Under the pieces are notes generated by a model, which saw only the letters and a list, made by a program, of their open reading frames with translations, was not told where the DNA came from and made no database searches. A stretch of 64,000 bases of DNA. It comes from Nematostella vectensis. Lineage: Eukaryota; Cnidaria; Anthozoa; Actiniaria; Edwardsiidae. The stretch is from the NCBI RefSeq assembly GCF_932526225.1, contig NC_064035.1, positions 2,479,501 to 2,543,500 on the forward strand, given 5' to 3'. The translations under genes were made by a program, and so were the position numbers. Shown here one piece after another: positions 31,266 to 42,892 of the stretch; position 1 is the first letter of the stretch, and each line of letters starts with the position of its first letter.

Positions 31266-33316
31266 ATGGGGTGTTCAGCCTCGGCGTCGCTCAAAGCGGC
31301 CAAGGCACAAGAGGCGAAGAAAAAAGCCAAGGTAGTGATAAGCCTAACGCCAGAGGAAAAAGCCATCATTCTTGAGACATGGAAGCTGATCGAGCCATAC
31401 CAGAGAATTGTCGGGAAGACACTTTTTCTACGGTGAGTCGATCGGACACAAAGATGGTGTGTATACTTTGTGTACAACTGGCAAGGAATTATGAAAAATA
31501 AGTATGGTTTATTTGACCACTTGGAGTTTATAACTGAATAATGTGGAGGGTCAACATAACAATAAACATTAATCAGCAAAGCAAAAAGTAACTACCGACG
31601 TAGCAGGAGAGGATAACCGACTTAATGAGTTCCGGGGATTTTGCTTTAGATATGAAAGTCTAGCAGAGAAGCTCACGGTGCTCGTCTAGCGGGGCAATTC
31701 CAGCACGATACAGAATCTGACATGAAAGCTCATCATCTTGGACAAATTCTACAGGTCATATTCTCTTGTTAGCAATTGATTACCTTAGTTTTGATAGCCG
31801 AAAAAGGAATAGATACGATATTCTACGAGCAGGGAGTGGATGCAAGATGCCTTATGAGAATGTGACTACAGTCGAAGCTCTTTGAGCGACCGCTCTCGTA
31901 TGCGACCAGCTCCGATAACGACCACGATCACGAATCACCGATTGAATTATCACATAAACTCTGTAATTCTAAGCTCTCGTAAGCGACCAACTTATCGGTG
32001 CGACCAGCTCCGTTAACGACCACAATTTCAAACCACCAACTGAGATTTTCTTTTATTTTTAAGCTCTCGTGCGACCACAATGATTTTTGGCTTTACAACA
32101 TCAGTCAACACCTGATAAACATCATATCCAAAGCATGCTGAAATCACATATAAAGCGTAGTAGGCAACCATGTGGGCAACCAGTAGGCAACCAGTAAAGA
32201 ATTTCATAATCACAATTTTCTTAACTTTAATTTTAACCATGGGATTGACATTTCTTTGTCTCCCGAAAATTTATAAATGCAAGGAATCTCTAGTCCATTG
32301 CCAACTCCACGATTTATCCTTTTTCCAGTTACAATAACCATCAACTTGTTTGTTGCACGCTTTAGAAATCGGCTAACAAAGAAACCATGCGGCCGTCGTA
32401 GACGCAGAAGATATTCTCATGACGAAAAATTTAAGTCGTAGATATAAACGAGCATAACGAGCTACTTTGGGTAGAATTAATTGCTATTAAATAAAACAAC
32501 TCACTCTCATGGATAAGTCAAATACCTAGTTTCAAAATCAAGCAATAAACCAAAATAAAACAGCGTTGTTATTATCACGATAACTTTTAGATTCCAATTT
32601 TTAATAAAGCTCCCGTAAGCGACCAACACCTATTCAAGTCTCGTAAGAGACCAGCTCCGTAAGAGACCACAATTTTCAGTTCCCAAGGTGGTCGCTTACT
32701 CCCCCTTGTAGTGGCGCGTTGAACCCTCCCGCCTGTTTAGCTTGTTATAAGCAAGTTACTTGAAGGTAGTATAACCTAGACTTTTACATTTTGTAGGTTT
32801 TTCAAAGAGCACCCAACGTACCAAGATCTCTTTCCTGAGTTCCGAGGTCTGTCTCGAGACGACCTTAAGTCCACGCGTGTGTTGTATGGTCACGCAAGCC
32901 GCGTGATGAAAGCGATCGAGACGGCGGTGGCATCCATGGATAACATACAGGCGTTCAGCGCGTACCTCGAGGATCTTGGCGCGCGACACAACAAGCGCGC
33001 TCTCAAGGCTGCACATCTTATGGCAAGTATTGTTGACCAATAATCTACAATATTGAGGTTTATTGATTGGTGTTTTCTGTTCCTGGCACTAGGAGTTCAC
33101 ACCCCCCTCTATCCCCCCTGGGGTCTATTGTAGTACAATATTTCTTTAAATACGCCTATAATACTTCCCACGTGTTTTCAGGACATGCAAGATGCGTTTC
33201 TGTTCGCTGTTCGCGAGGTTCTTCTATCACGCTGGAGTAGTGACATGTCCATGGCTTGGAACAAACTTTTTACCTTCGTCGCTGGCACCATGATACACGG
33301 CTGTCAGAATTCGTGA
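31266..33316 (+). CDS. Globin of the neuroglobin/cytoglobin/globin X type with N-terminal acylation motif
   Basis: Three exons (31266-31432, 32797-33022, 33182-33316) give 175 residues. The globin fold spans about 27-170. Phe68 aligns with CD1, His88 with distal E7 (LYGHASRVM) and His120 with proximal F8 (LGARHNKR). The 32-residue spacing between the two histidines equals that of vertebrate neuroglobin and cytoglobin, which are six-coordinate. The N-terminus MGCSASAS fits N-myristoylation at Gly2 and palmitoylation at Cys3, followed by a lysine-rich stretch (KAAKAQEAKKKAK), as in membrane-bound globin X. Expected role is redox sensing or lipid protection at a membrane rather than O2 transport. 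Intron 1 interrupts helix B at phase 2 as in many globins. Exon 2 ends at a GC donor (cttatg|gcaagt). AATAAA at 33954. Confidence 0.92.
31867..32713. mobile_element. TIR element with tandem sub-terminal repeats, in globin intron 1
   Basis: Left end actacagtcgaagctctttg and right reverse complement cactacaagggggagtaagc are similar, and both run into gcgaccac-type words. Sub-terminal copies of gctctcgtaagcgaccaac and cagctccgttaacgaccac occur at 31870-32085 and 32608-32700. The middle (about 32090-32600) has none of them and may be internal or inserted sequence. No transposase found. Confidence 0.6.
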
Positions 33317-34994
33317 CGTCAGACAATCTCTTTGGTTAGATCCCTCCTTATTGTGCTATCGGTTTAAGGAACTCTGTACAGAATTCTTGCTCTTTCTGTG
33401 GCATAACAAACACTAACCCCTGTGAGAGATGTACTGATCCACGCGTGATATAGACTGATCCACGCGTGATATAGACTGATCCACGCGTGATATAGACTGA
33501 TCCACGCGTGATATAGACTGATCCACGCGTGATGTAGACTGATCCACGTGTGACATAGACTGATCCACACGTGGGATGAACTGATTTTACGCGTCAGATA
33601 GATTGGTCCGTGCGCGATCAAGACTGATTCACGCGGGAGACGAACTGATCAACGCATGAGAACGATTGATTCACGCGCGAAGGACTGATCCACGCTGGAT
33701 GGATTTCATTATGTTTTTTTCATGATGCAATGAACATCGCGAAGTAACCAGCAGAGGAAAATTTTCATTTGTCGATGCAAGTTTTTTTTTATCTGTTATT
33801 TATAAATGAAATAGGATGGATGGATTGTAACTATTTCCACGTTTTATACTAAGCAGGAACCGTGAAAGAGAAAGATTCAGAACTTCGATTTTTTTTCTTG
33901 CAGATCTGGCTAAAGAAACGATTTCCGTGTTTGATATTATATGTACAGTTTTAAATAAATCCGATTTACGTTTTGGGGAGAAGAAATCGGTTTATCGGCA
34001 AAAGTTTTAAAAAAATGAAAAGCTTCCCTACCATGTACAGAACCGAATGTATAACCAAAGTGATATATAAAAAAGGTATATAAAATTGATATAAATATGT
34101 TTTAAGGTGGGATTACATCTTGTTAGGCGAGTGGTATTTAGCTGCTTTATCATAATGTTAACCACCGGTTCCACGTTTTTTAACCGGATAAAAATTAATG
34201 ATTCTAAAAAAAAAACAGTTAGAGATTGTTATGACATTCCGAAATTTGTTATCGAGGTTGGTAAAATGAGCTGTGCTACTAAACGCGCAACCAAAAAGTC
34301 TTTATTAACTACTTACTAACCGAGAGTAAGGTTTGATATTGCCCGGTATGACCGAACGGTCGAGGTTAGCAAGTTGTTTATCATATGGCTTTTTAAAATA
34401 AAACGACAAGAAAACAAATCACCTTCGCTTTCGCGCGAATATTGATTAGTTTATTGATCGATTTCAAAAAGGCGGGAAAACAAGAAACACTCGCGCGCTT
34501 CCAAATCAAAAATGTAAATAAGTGAAAAGATTCAATTCCCCCTTTTTTGTTGGCTTTGGTGTTTTGGTCAATTTTGTTTTGGCGAAATTCGTGCAACCGA
34601 ACAAAACAACACAAAAAAGCTCACAAAATGTCCCGCTCCGGATACGGAAAAAGACGGCTCGCCAACCAACCATTTCTGCTTCTTCTGGGTGTTAGAATTC
34701 GCTACTCGAATTAAAAGTGGAATTTTTTTTTTTTTTTTTTAAATAGAAGATTGTAAACATTTTTTCGTAGGGCAATACGGACTTCCGTAATGCCCAGAGA
34801 CGGGCAATACGGGAATTTCACGACTACTAATTAGCCAATCACAGCGCGCGTACTATCGTAGCCATATAATAATTGTCAAATACCAGATAAGACAAATCGC
34901 AAGACAAACTAGCAGCAGTTATTAATTATTTTAATTAAAAAATTAGTTTATCTGAGTATAGGCCCGCCCGCACCCTTTTGCGCATATGATATTT
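33317..34994. other. Globin 3' UTR and intergenic sequence
   Basis: The globin 3' UTR runs to about 33980. Beyond it the sequence is AT-rich with no exon recognised. At 34775-34860 the words gggcaatacgg and cgtaatgccc form an inverted pair that may be the end of a repeat. A run of 20 t precedes it. The DUF885 gene ends at 34995 on the other strand. Confidence 0.45.
33431..33690. repeat. 21-bp minisatellite in the globin 3' UTR, about 11 copies
   Basis: Unit actgatccacgcgtgatatag; the first six copies are nearly perfect, later ones diverge (actgatcaacgcatgagaac). It lies between the globin stop (33314-33316) and the AATAAA at 33954, so it is probably transcribed. Confidence 0.9.
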
Positions 34995-37900
34995 TTATAG
35001 CTCGTGGATATGCGGAGCACTCAGCTCATGTTCCAAGTACTCCTGTACTTTCTCCTCCCTAGTCATCAGCGGACGCGGTCTGTTATCACCGAGTCTCATG
35101 CCACAGCCTGGGACATCGTGACCAAGCTCACAATCAGCGAACTTGTCGATCTGCTCAGCGACAAAGCTCAAAGGTGCTGGCCCTTGAGAGAGAAAGTAGT
35201 AATGGAAGTCTTCCAGGTCAAACTTGCTTTTGAGTTTCTGCGTTGCCTTCTCTCTCATTTGGATGATAGCACGCTGTCCGATCATGTATGCCGTGGCTTG
35301 TCCCGGACCGCTCTGATACCGCGTCACCTCTTTCTCGGCGACATCGCTGTCGTCCCAGGCGTAATGGCTAAACAGTTGGAGTGCCTTCTGACGGGTCATG
35401 CCTTTGTGATGCAGACCAGTATCGACGATAAGACGAAGGGCGCGCCATATTTGCCATTTGAGCATCCCGAATTTTTGTAGTTTGTTGACTTGGTACACAT
35501 CTAGATAATACCAATCATGTTACGGACACTCGCTTAGCTGATCATGCAAATCATTTACTCGCAGTAAATACAGAAATACAAAAACGGAAACTACAGAATA
35601 ATTTGATATTTCTGGCAAAGTTTTCTTTGCAAACCAGAAAGGTGTCCAATTTGGAAATTACATTCCTGCCACAAAGTCTCACCAATGTGTAGATCAAGCA
35701 TTAAAAAGCAATGGAAATTGAATTCTTTATTCATATTCGCCTTACTCACCTGCGTCCGCGGCGATAAGTGGGTTCTCAGCGTACAAGCCCCACCCCTCAG
35801 AGTATGCGGTGTACGCGTATTGTTTGCGGCTCAACGCTGCCAACAGCGGTTTACATGTGTCCCTAGGAGAGCACGAAAAAGGTAATAAAGACAAAATGTT
35901 CTGCATCTGATAAAACTTCACACGTTAAATTTCTGTGTGCGTTAAAAAAATTTGGCAGCAAGTGTGAGCCGTGGTAGAGCTCCCCCGTCGTAAATCATGA
36001 GGTCCCAAATATGCCCTATGTACCAAAACCTGAATGCAACTTTCACCGACCTCCAACCGTCACCTCCTAAGAAGTCGGTGTATCTGTATGTATACTATAT
36101 TTGAACACACCTAGGCGTACTTGGACTACATGCAGTCACCAGTACAGAAAGGGCCTTTTTGGTGTTACTTTACCTGGACAGGCCTAAGTTCTCCAAGAGC
36201 CCCTTGTGAGTGGACAAGCTGGCCCGTTTAGAAATAGCCTTGTGATGGTTCTACCTGGACTTACCTGAAGTTCTCAAAATACCCCTGAGACTGGACATGG
36301 TGACCAGGCATGGCTTCGTGCGCGTTGACCGTCCATTCCGAGTACTTTGGTCCCATTCTGTCCAGGAAAAATGGCAGGTAGTACCTGGCAGGAAACCGAC
36401 AGGTGTAGCCCGACGACCGGTAGCTCTGCGCACCGTTGCTAGGCTCGAAGCTGGTCGCCATAGCTACAGGGCAGACAGGCGTGGTCTTGCGTGGACCCAC
36501 CATCCAGTGAAACATTCGCAGCAGGCGAGGCTGAATCATGCTCAGGGTGCTGAACGATGACTTGAACCACTCTTTGAGCGCGGCGTATCGCGTGGGGCAG
36601 TAGAACGCAGCGGCTTAGGGAGAGCAAATCACGTCATGGAAAATATTCTTGACAAAATCTAAAAATTAATGGCCACCAGCTACCCTTTTATTGTTGTTTG
36701 CAGTAAAATGAAATACAGCGATCTTTTTGCTTAAGATCTTTAAAATGACCAGCCACGATTTAGATATTGGTATCAGAGTATCTCAGTAGCTCGCTGACAA
36801 AAGCTAATTGAAATTGACTCTAAACTATGACGGGATCCGATATTGTAAAGAGTGACATGCATAAGCTATCCTACCCTCTATTTATTGGCGATACGTATCA
36901 ATAAAATAGCTCTATTGAATCTTCTCTTTTTTAGTACTCAAATCTGTAGTACATTTATTCATCACAACCAAACGACTTTCCTTCGTGAATCATGGTATAT
37001 CCAAATCAACTAGTGGTTACTTTTTTCCTTGCCATATGGGTTAACATACCTACGTCATTGGAGCACAGTCTATGAGCTCGCGCATCAGACTCGTTCGCAG
37101 GGAAAGGCTTGTCATTGTAGAACATGTCGGACGAGTTGATAACGACGCGAAACTCCGCGATGGCCTCCGAGTCGTTGTGTATGCCGGTATATTCTCGCGC
37201 GGTCTGCACAGCCTCGGCGTAATATGAGCGCAGCGCCTTCCATCCGACCTGGTGAACAGCGTCTGATGGAAAATCATTAAAGAGGCTATCATAATTTTGT
37301 TATTTATTTCTTTTAAATATTGGAAGACAAATTATGCGATAAAATCTCTAATCTAAAAAAGCAAAAGTTGTATACTTAACGAAACAAACACACGATACCA
37401 AACCAGCGATACCAAACCAATGGCAACAATCAAGCAATTGGCAAGAAATTTAAAAGGAGAATTGTACGTATGCTGATCATTAAATTTTCGTGGAACTGCG
37501 TCATGTAAAGCCAACGCTCGACCCAAGTATAAATAAACCATATATGGTACCTTGAAATGCAATCTATATATCAGATTTACCCGGCGTCATGTTGGTCGTC
37601 GTGAAATATCTAAGGATACGCTCGTAAGCTTTCTTCCCGTTTAGCGGGTGATGGCTTGGAAGTCGCTGGGTAGTTGACTCAGACCGGTTGGGTTGTCCGT
37701 GGTAAAATACAAAGGGAACAGGGCGCGAGGCTAGCCCGCTGGATGCGTTACTCGGCAGACAGTGTACCCTGTGCTGCCCGGATAGGTACCGGAATAACTC
37801 AACCAATGGGACGCCGAGATGTATGACCGCCGCCTCCCTAAGTGATCTCGCCAAGGACTTCTTGTACTTCTTAGTCCAATAGAAAGAAGACATGTTCTTC

Positions 37901-39844
37901 GTCTCAGACAGTATTCTAGCACCTAGCAGGGAACCGATGAACGATTCCTTAAGGATATCTTGAGGAGTGAGTGTTGGACTGATCTCAGGGAAATATCGGG
38001 CTAGGCAGTCGTACCCTACTGTACATTCTTCAATTGAGTTAACCATTCCGGCTTTGACTCCGAGTTTGATATTTTTACGGTACTGATCAATTCCCTTGCC
38101 GTACTCTCTCATCATATCGATTATGTATTCCATGTCATCCATGCTTCTTGGTCGAATCCGGAACATGAGTGCCCGGAAGGTCCATTGTAACTCGGAGAAA
38201 CTTTGCATATAGCAAAACCGGCTTGGTCCTAGCATCCATTCGCCTAAAATGGAACACAAGACAAACAAAGGTATATAAGTCTAGTTAGGGGGTTCCGAGA
38301 CATTCACTTGTCTAGGAGTTTAGTATGCAATTATGTTGATGCTGCCTTGCCTGTTTGCGTTAGAGAGTGTGTTCTCATCCGAGGTGTGAGTCAGGAGTGA
38401 GTCGGAGGTCCTAATCAGAAGGGCGGAGTTGATCATGTAGTAGCTGTCGTCATAAGCGCTGCCAAAGTTATTTTCCAAAAAGTGTTTGGTCTCTCTGCCC
38501 CCCCCCCCCCCTCCCCCTACCTATGACACACCAGTTTTCAGTAGCTGTCGTCATAAGCGCTATCAAAGTTCTGAAGAAGTGTCTAGTTTTTTTTCCGTTC
38601 CCCTCCCCCCTCCCCCTACCAATGACACACCTGTGTAGTAGCTGTTATCATAAGCGCTGCCAAAGTTATGTTCCAAGAAGTGTCTTGTCTTGGCAAGCAC
38701 CATCTCTTCTCGCGGCTTAAGCAAGCGCTTGTCTACCGTGATGCTATCGAGCTCGCGCAGGAGCGCCTGTGCTTTGTCTGTTGTCGCTTGGATGGCCTCA
38801 GGCGAAGGGTTAAATGGAGAAAACGTCCTCTTGACCTCGACACGGCTGATGCCGTACTTGTAGGGCACTTCGAACGGATGGTGAATGTAATAATTCTCCT
38901 CGACTTTGGCTAGAAAACGTAGGAGCCCTGTAATGAGAGACGATCGAAGGAAATTATTGTTGATGGATGATGACAAGTGATATCATATGGAGACGTGTTT
39001 GAACAGCCTAGAGCGCGAAAAAAAAAAAAAAGAAACAATCATTTCCGCAGACGATTAGATATCTTATTCAAACTACCCTCCGGGCGTCGTTATAATATTT
39101 AAACAACTAAATGGGCGGATATTATCCTTTAGAAATAATGATAAGTTATCTATTAAAAACAAGTTTTGTTAAACAAAAGTTTTAGATATTGGCTAGACTC
39201 CTCTAACTAGGTAAAAGAGACCAATGCTTGAATGGCATCGGAGAGCGACCCCCTGCTAGCTTGCTTGTCTAAATTTGTTTTCTTTTGTCTCAAATTCTCA
39301 TGGTCTGCCATAGAGTCAGTGCCAACTTTATAACCCGCAATAAATGCGTTTTTTGTATCACCAGGGAAAATCAAACCCTTTGTCAGAAGCAGTTTTCATG
39401 GGCAAATCCTAGCGTTGCTCTTAGACCCTTAAGCTTGGCAAAATATGATATACTTATGGCAAATCACAAAACGGAATGATAACCAGATGAAGAAGTCTTA
39501 CCCGACTTAGCCAGCTCTTCAGAGGGCCCGCAGGGATCCTCTCGCCCGCTCGCCCCACCCTCGGTGAGATTCCTCCGCGAGGACTCGCAAACCACGCCCA
39601 CAGGCTGCCCCCCTGTGCTCATCCCCTTAGCCCTGTCGAGGCGGACGGCCCCCAGAGCTATGCACACAATGCCTGTGATTGCAAGGATAGCGGCAACGAC
39701 GAGCGCAACGCGAGCCGCTCGCCATGATTTGCCCTTAGTTATTCTGACTTCACTTAGCACCATCTTCCTACTGCTAGAGTTGTTGTTGAATGAGTCAAAC
39801 TCGGTCTCTTCCACCGACATTTTGCTTATCATCCCTGAGAGCAC
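34995..39844 (-). CDS. Membrane-anchored DUF885 family protein (predicted metallohydrolase)
   Basis: Seven exons join in phase to 827 residues: 39502-39844, 38631-38927, 37581-38243, 37050-37262, 36265-36613, 35750-35862, 34995-35500. A single transmembrane helix at about 46-67 follows a short cytosolic tail, so this is a type II membrane protein with a large extracellular or lumenal domain. The DUF885 core shows TMTPD-like NMTPDAVHQVGWKAL, the zinc-type motif HEAMPGHH at about 604-611, and EGWGLYAE at about 644-651. By analogy with gluzincins, the two His and the later Glu may bind metal. Its substrate is unknown; bacterial relatives are often annotated as peptidases. The first of three clustered Met codons was taken as start; MSVEETEFD at 39820 is equally possible. 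Intron 2 holds decayed copies of the exon 2 end. Confidence 0.9.
38430..38690 (-). repeat. Tandem copies of the end of DUF885 exon 2
   Basis: The last about 50 bp of exon 2 (38631 onwards), with its following G-rich intron start, recurs twice downstream at about 98-100 bp steps: anchors aagcgctgcc at 38652, aagcgctatc at 38554 and aagcgctgcc at 38454 on the plus strand. The middle copy has lost coding sense (a stop in the Ser-Tyr stretch). The last copy keeps an open frame for FLENNFGSAYDDSYY but lacks the donor at the equivalent place and reads into about 35 further open codons. Confidence 0.8.
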
Positions 39845-42800
39845 TTCCGTAATAGTGAGTCAGCACGCGTAATCTACTCCCAAGTTTTGCCCCAGGTTCT
39901 AACACCTAATGAAGTCTGACGATACCACACCATTCTTCTTGTTCGGGCTTTTCTGAAAGAAAAACGCCAAGACTTCAGTTCTCGCTCCTGAAAATCACCA
40001 TAAACGTCTTCAGCACGATATCAAGATCTTCGATATCATACAAGTATAATGATACATAACTATTTCTTTTATGATATCGTGGCCGTCACCTTTTGGGTTT
40101 TGTTGAGTTGCTTGGTGACAAAAAGGCTATCGTTTACCTTGGCACCTGCGTTGCATGCAAACCACTCACCGCTATCTCGAGCTATCGGCCAAGTGCTGGC
40201 CCAGCTGATTAAAGGCATTCATTACTGTTGCCTACTGATAGGGCTCTACTACAAGTATTCGTAAAAACGAAGATTTAGATACACTGGGTTTGTTGGTTTT
40301 AGACATCCAAGACATAAAAGAAAACATCTGATGCAGCCATTAGTATCTGCCTATATATGTTAATCGTATTTTTAACATTGGTCAGTACTAATATAAAATG
40401 ACAAAAATTGAGTATTGTTTCTACCAATTGGTAAGAAAATAAGGATCAAAACACATTATCCGTTTTACAGGGGGTTCTTTGTTGACTTGCAGATAAAATG
40501 TTTTCGACATTTTTATATTTTATGTATGTAAGCTATCTATGTCAAACTCCTACTTGAAAGCTTATCGGCACTAGACATAATTTAAGAACAATTTTTGAAT
40601 AGAATCTTTTGATAAGCGTATCGTATAGTGTGTCGTACATAGACATTTTTTTAACTTATTTCTCTTACTTTTATACGTATCTAGATAAATGGTCTCTGCA
40701 CGTGCTTAATTCATGTAACGTTTTACATTCTTAACGATATTTACATTAACTTGTCACATCTAATTAGTGGAATTAGTTTGGAAGAATTGTGGTAACAGCG
40801 AAAACAAGAAATCGCTGACATGTTCACAGCGACGATCCGATTTTCCCTCTATTCACGCCTGAATTGAATGCAATTATTATTACATCGATTTTGTCAAACC
40901 CGGAAACTTTAGATTGTGAAATGAGGGAGGCCTATATTTTTGGCGAAAAAAAAGGCAATATTTTATCTTATCCAATTGAGCAAGGATCAGCTTTCCGGTA
41001 TTAAACATTGTATAGATTGACTTTCTTCGGAAGCAAACTCATTTTTCATGAAAACATAAAAACGTCCTGCGGCAAAAATGGAGTCCTCGTCGTTAAAATC
41101 CCTGTTTGAACAAAACCCTGAAAGCCCATACAAACATGACACAAACCAAGACCTGAAAAGAGCTTACCGGCTCGTAGTCCTATCTATTTTCTTGTTTTAT
41201 CGATGCGCTTCTCATAAAAAGCGCAGTAATTACGCTTGAATTGGCGTGCTGCCCGGATGGTAAATATCACAATTATAGATTCTTAACTTTGGCAGCAAAC
41301 CAAATTTCGCATCATCACTCACACCTGACAGCGGTAGCCAAACTGGCGAGTTCGGTTGATGGGCATGAATACTTAAATCAACACGAACCGTGATTATAGC
41401 AACGGCAAAAGCATTCCCCTCCAATGCATTTTAATGCAAGCAGCCCCACACGAGCTCCGATATGACTTTATACCAGATGAGCATCTAATATCGCCTACAG
41501 TTCTCCAAAAAACACATAGGATATAATCACAATACGACACGGCTTTTTGTTATGGTCAGTTGCGCGGTCACCCACAAAACAATAACACACAAAAGCGATA
41601 ATTAATATTTATTTATTTTAATGTCAACTGCAAGAAAGGGCTATTAGTTGGATTCCACCATTTTAAAAGCTTTTAGCTGAGTGTTGTACCTAATACTCCA
41701 GTTCGACCGCCGCAAGCAAGCGTGAGATGACGGGTATTACCATTTAAAAGGGTTCAACAAATCCCTCCTCACAGAAATACCCAAATCTCAGCGTAAGCCA
41801 GCCACCACGCACCCTCACATTGGTAGTGGGGTGTAATCTGCCACCTTGGGCAAGTGAGTTACTGTCTCTCTAATACTTGTACAAATGTTACAAAAATGCA
41901 TCCACAGACCGTAGAAGCCATAAATATTGAAACATCGCCTGAGGGCTCAAGCGGACCCCCTGGAGAAGCTAAGGTTAATGAATAAGATATAGAGTTTATG
42001 CCTCCTTGGGTTCTTTTCTGCTGTAGTATGGCCTAAAATCTCAGGGTTTTTTTTTTTGTCAAAAAATAATATTACCAAGACCCAAGCCAAAAAATTCAAA
42101 TTCTCCTAAAAAATGTATTTTCTACAGTGTTTTGAACAAATACAAATAGACGACACGCCGAAAGTCGGTCTTAAAAGTAGACTATTACACTAAACTAGAA
42201 ACGAATGCTAGGCTCTGTCAGAATCTATTATGTATACTTAATTGAACTAATCAAACCCATAGGATCGAGCACAAAGGACGCTTTTTTTGATCAGATCAAG
42301 GTCTATCTAACTTGGCGATAGTTGTTGAATGGATGTGTACTAATTAATAAAACTATACGGAATAACACTAAAAAAAAACTATTAAGTGGTGGTACGGTTC
42401 ACATCCAACCAGTCATCAGTTTCAGCCTGACAAACGTCTGGCATAGCAAAATTGTTCATACTCGATAACTGAACACGGATCGTACCACCCAGCCAATACA
42501 CATATTATCATACTATATACAAACAATTCTATAATATAATATAACATCACTAAAAAATTAAATTCGCGAAGTGAGAAAAATAATCAATCGTAAAAATTGT
42601 TTAGTGCTGAATCACTCGCTTAGCGAGTACGATAACGTCTCGATCTACATTCATACCAGGCATACCAGTTACACGAGATTTTTACACCCAAATTTAGGCT
42701 ATCGTCTTCGGGGCAAGGAAAACGATTGGGTTTTCTGCCTGACAAATAAAACTGTAACTGTGAACTGAACCAATGGCCAGGAGAGTATTTTTTATCTAAA

Positions 42801-42892
42801 TGGGTATATATTTCTCTACTCAGTTGTATAAGTACTACAATATTGCCGTCAGAGAAAGGCCTTCTAAAGGTAAAAAAAAATGAGGGGTGCGT
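39845..42892. other. Intergenic region between DUF885 and myosin genes
   Basis: About 3 kb of AT-rich sequence without a recognised exon on either strand. It should contain the DUF885 promoter next to 39844 and the myosin 3' UTR next to 42893. At 42388-42495 the words gtggtacggttcaca and its approximate inverse gatcgtaccac bracket about 80 bp, perhaps a tiny foldback. Short open frames (40049, 41230, 42571) have no family features. Confidence 0.4.
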
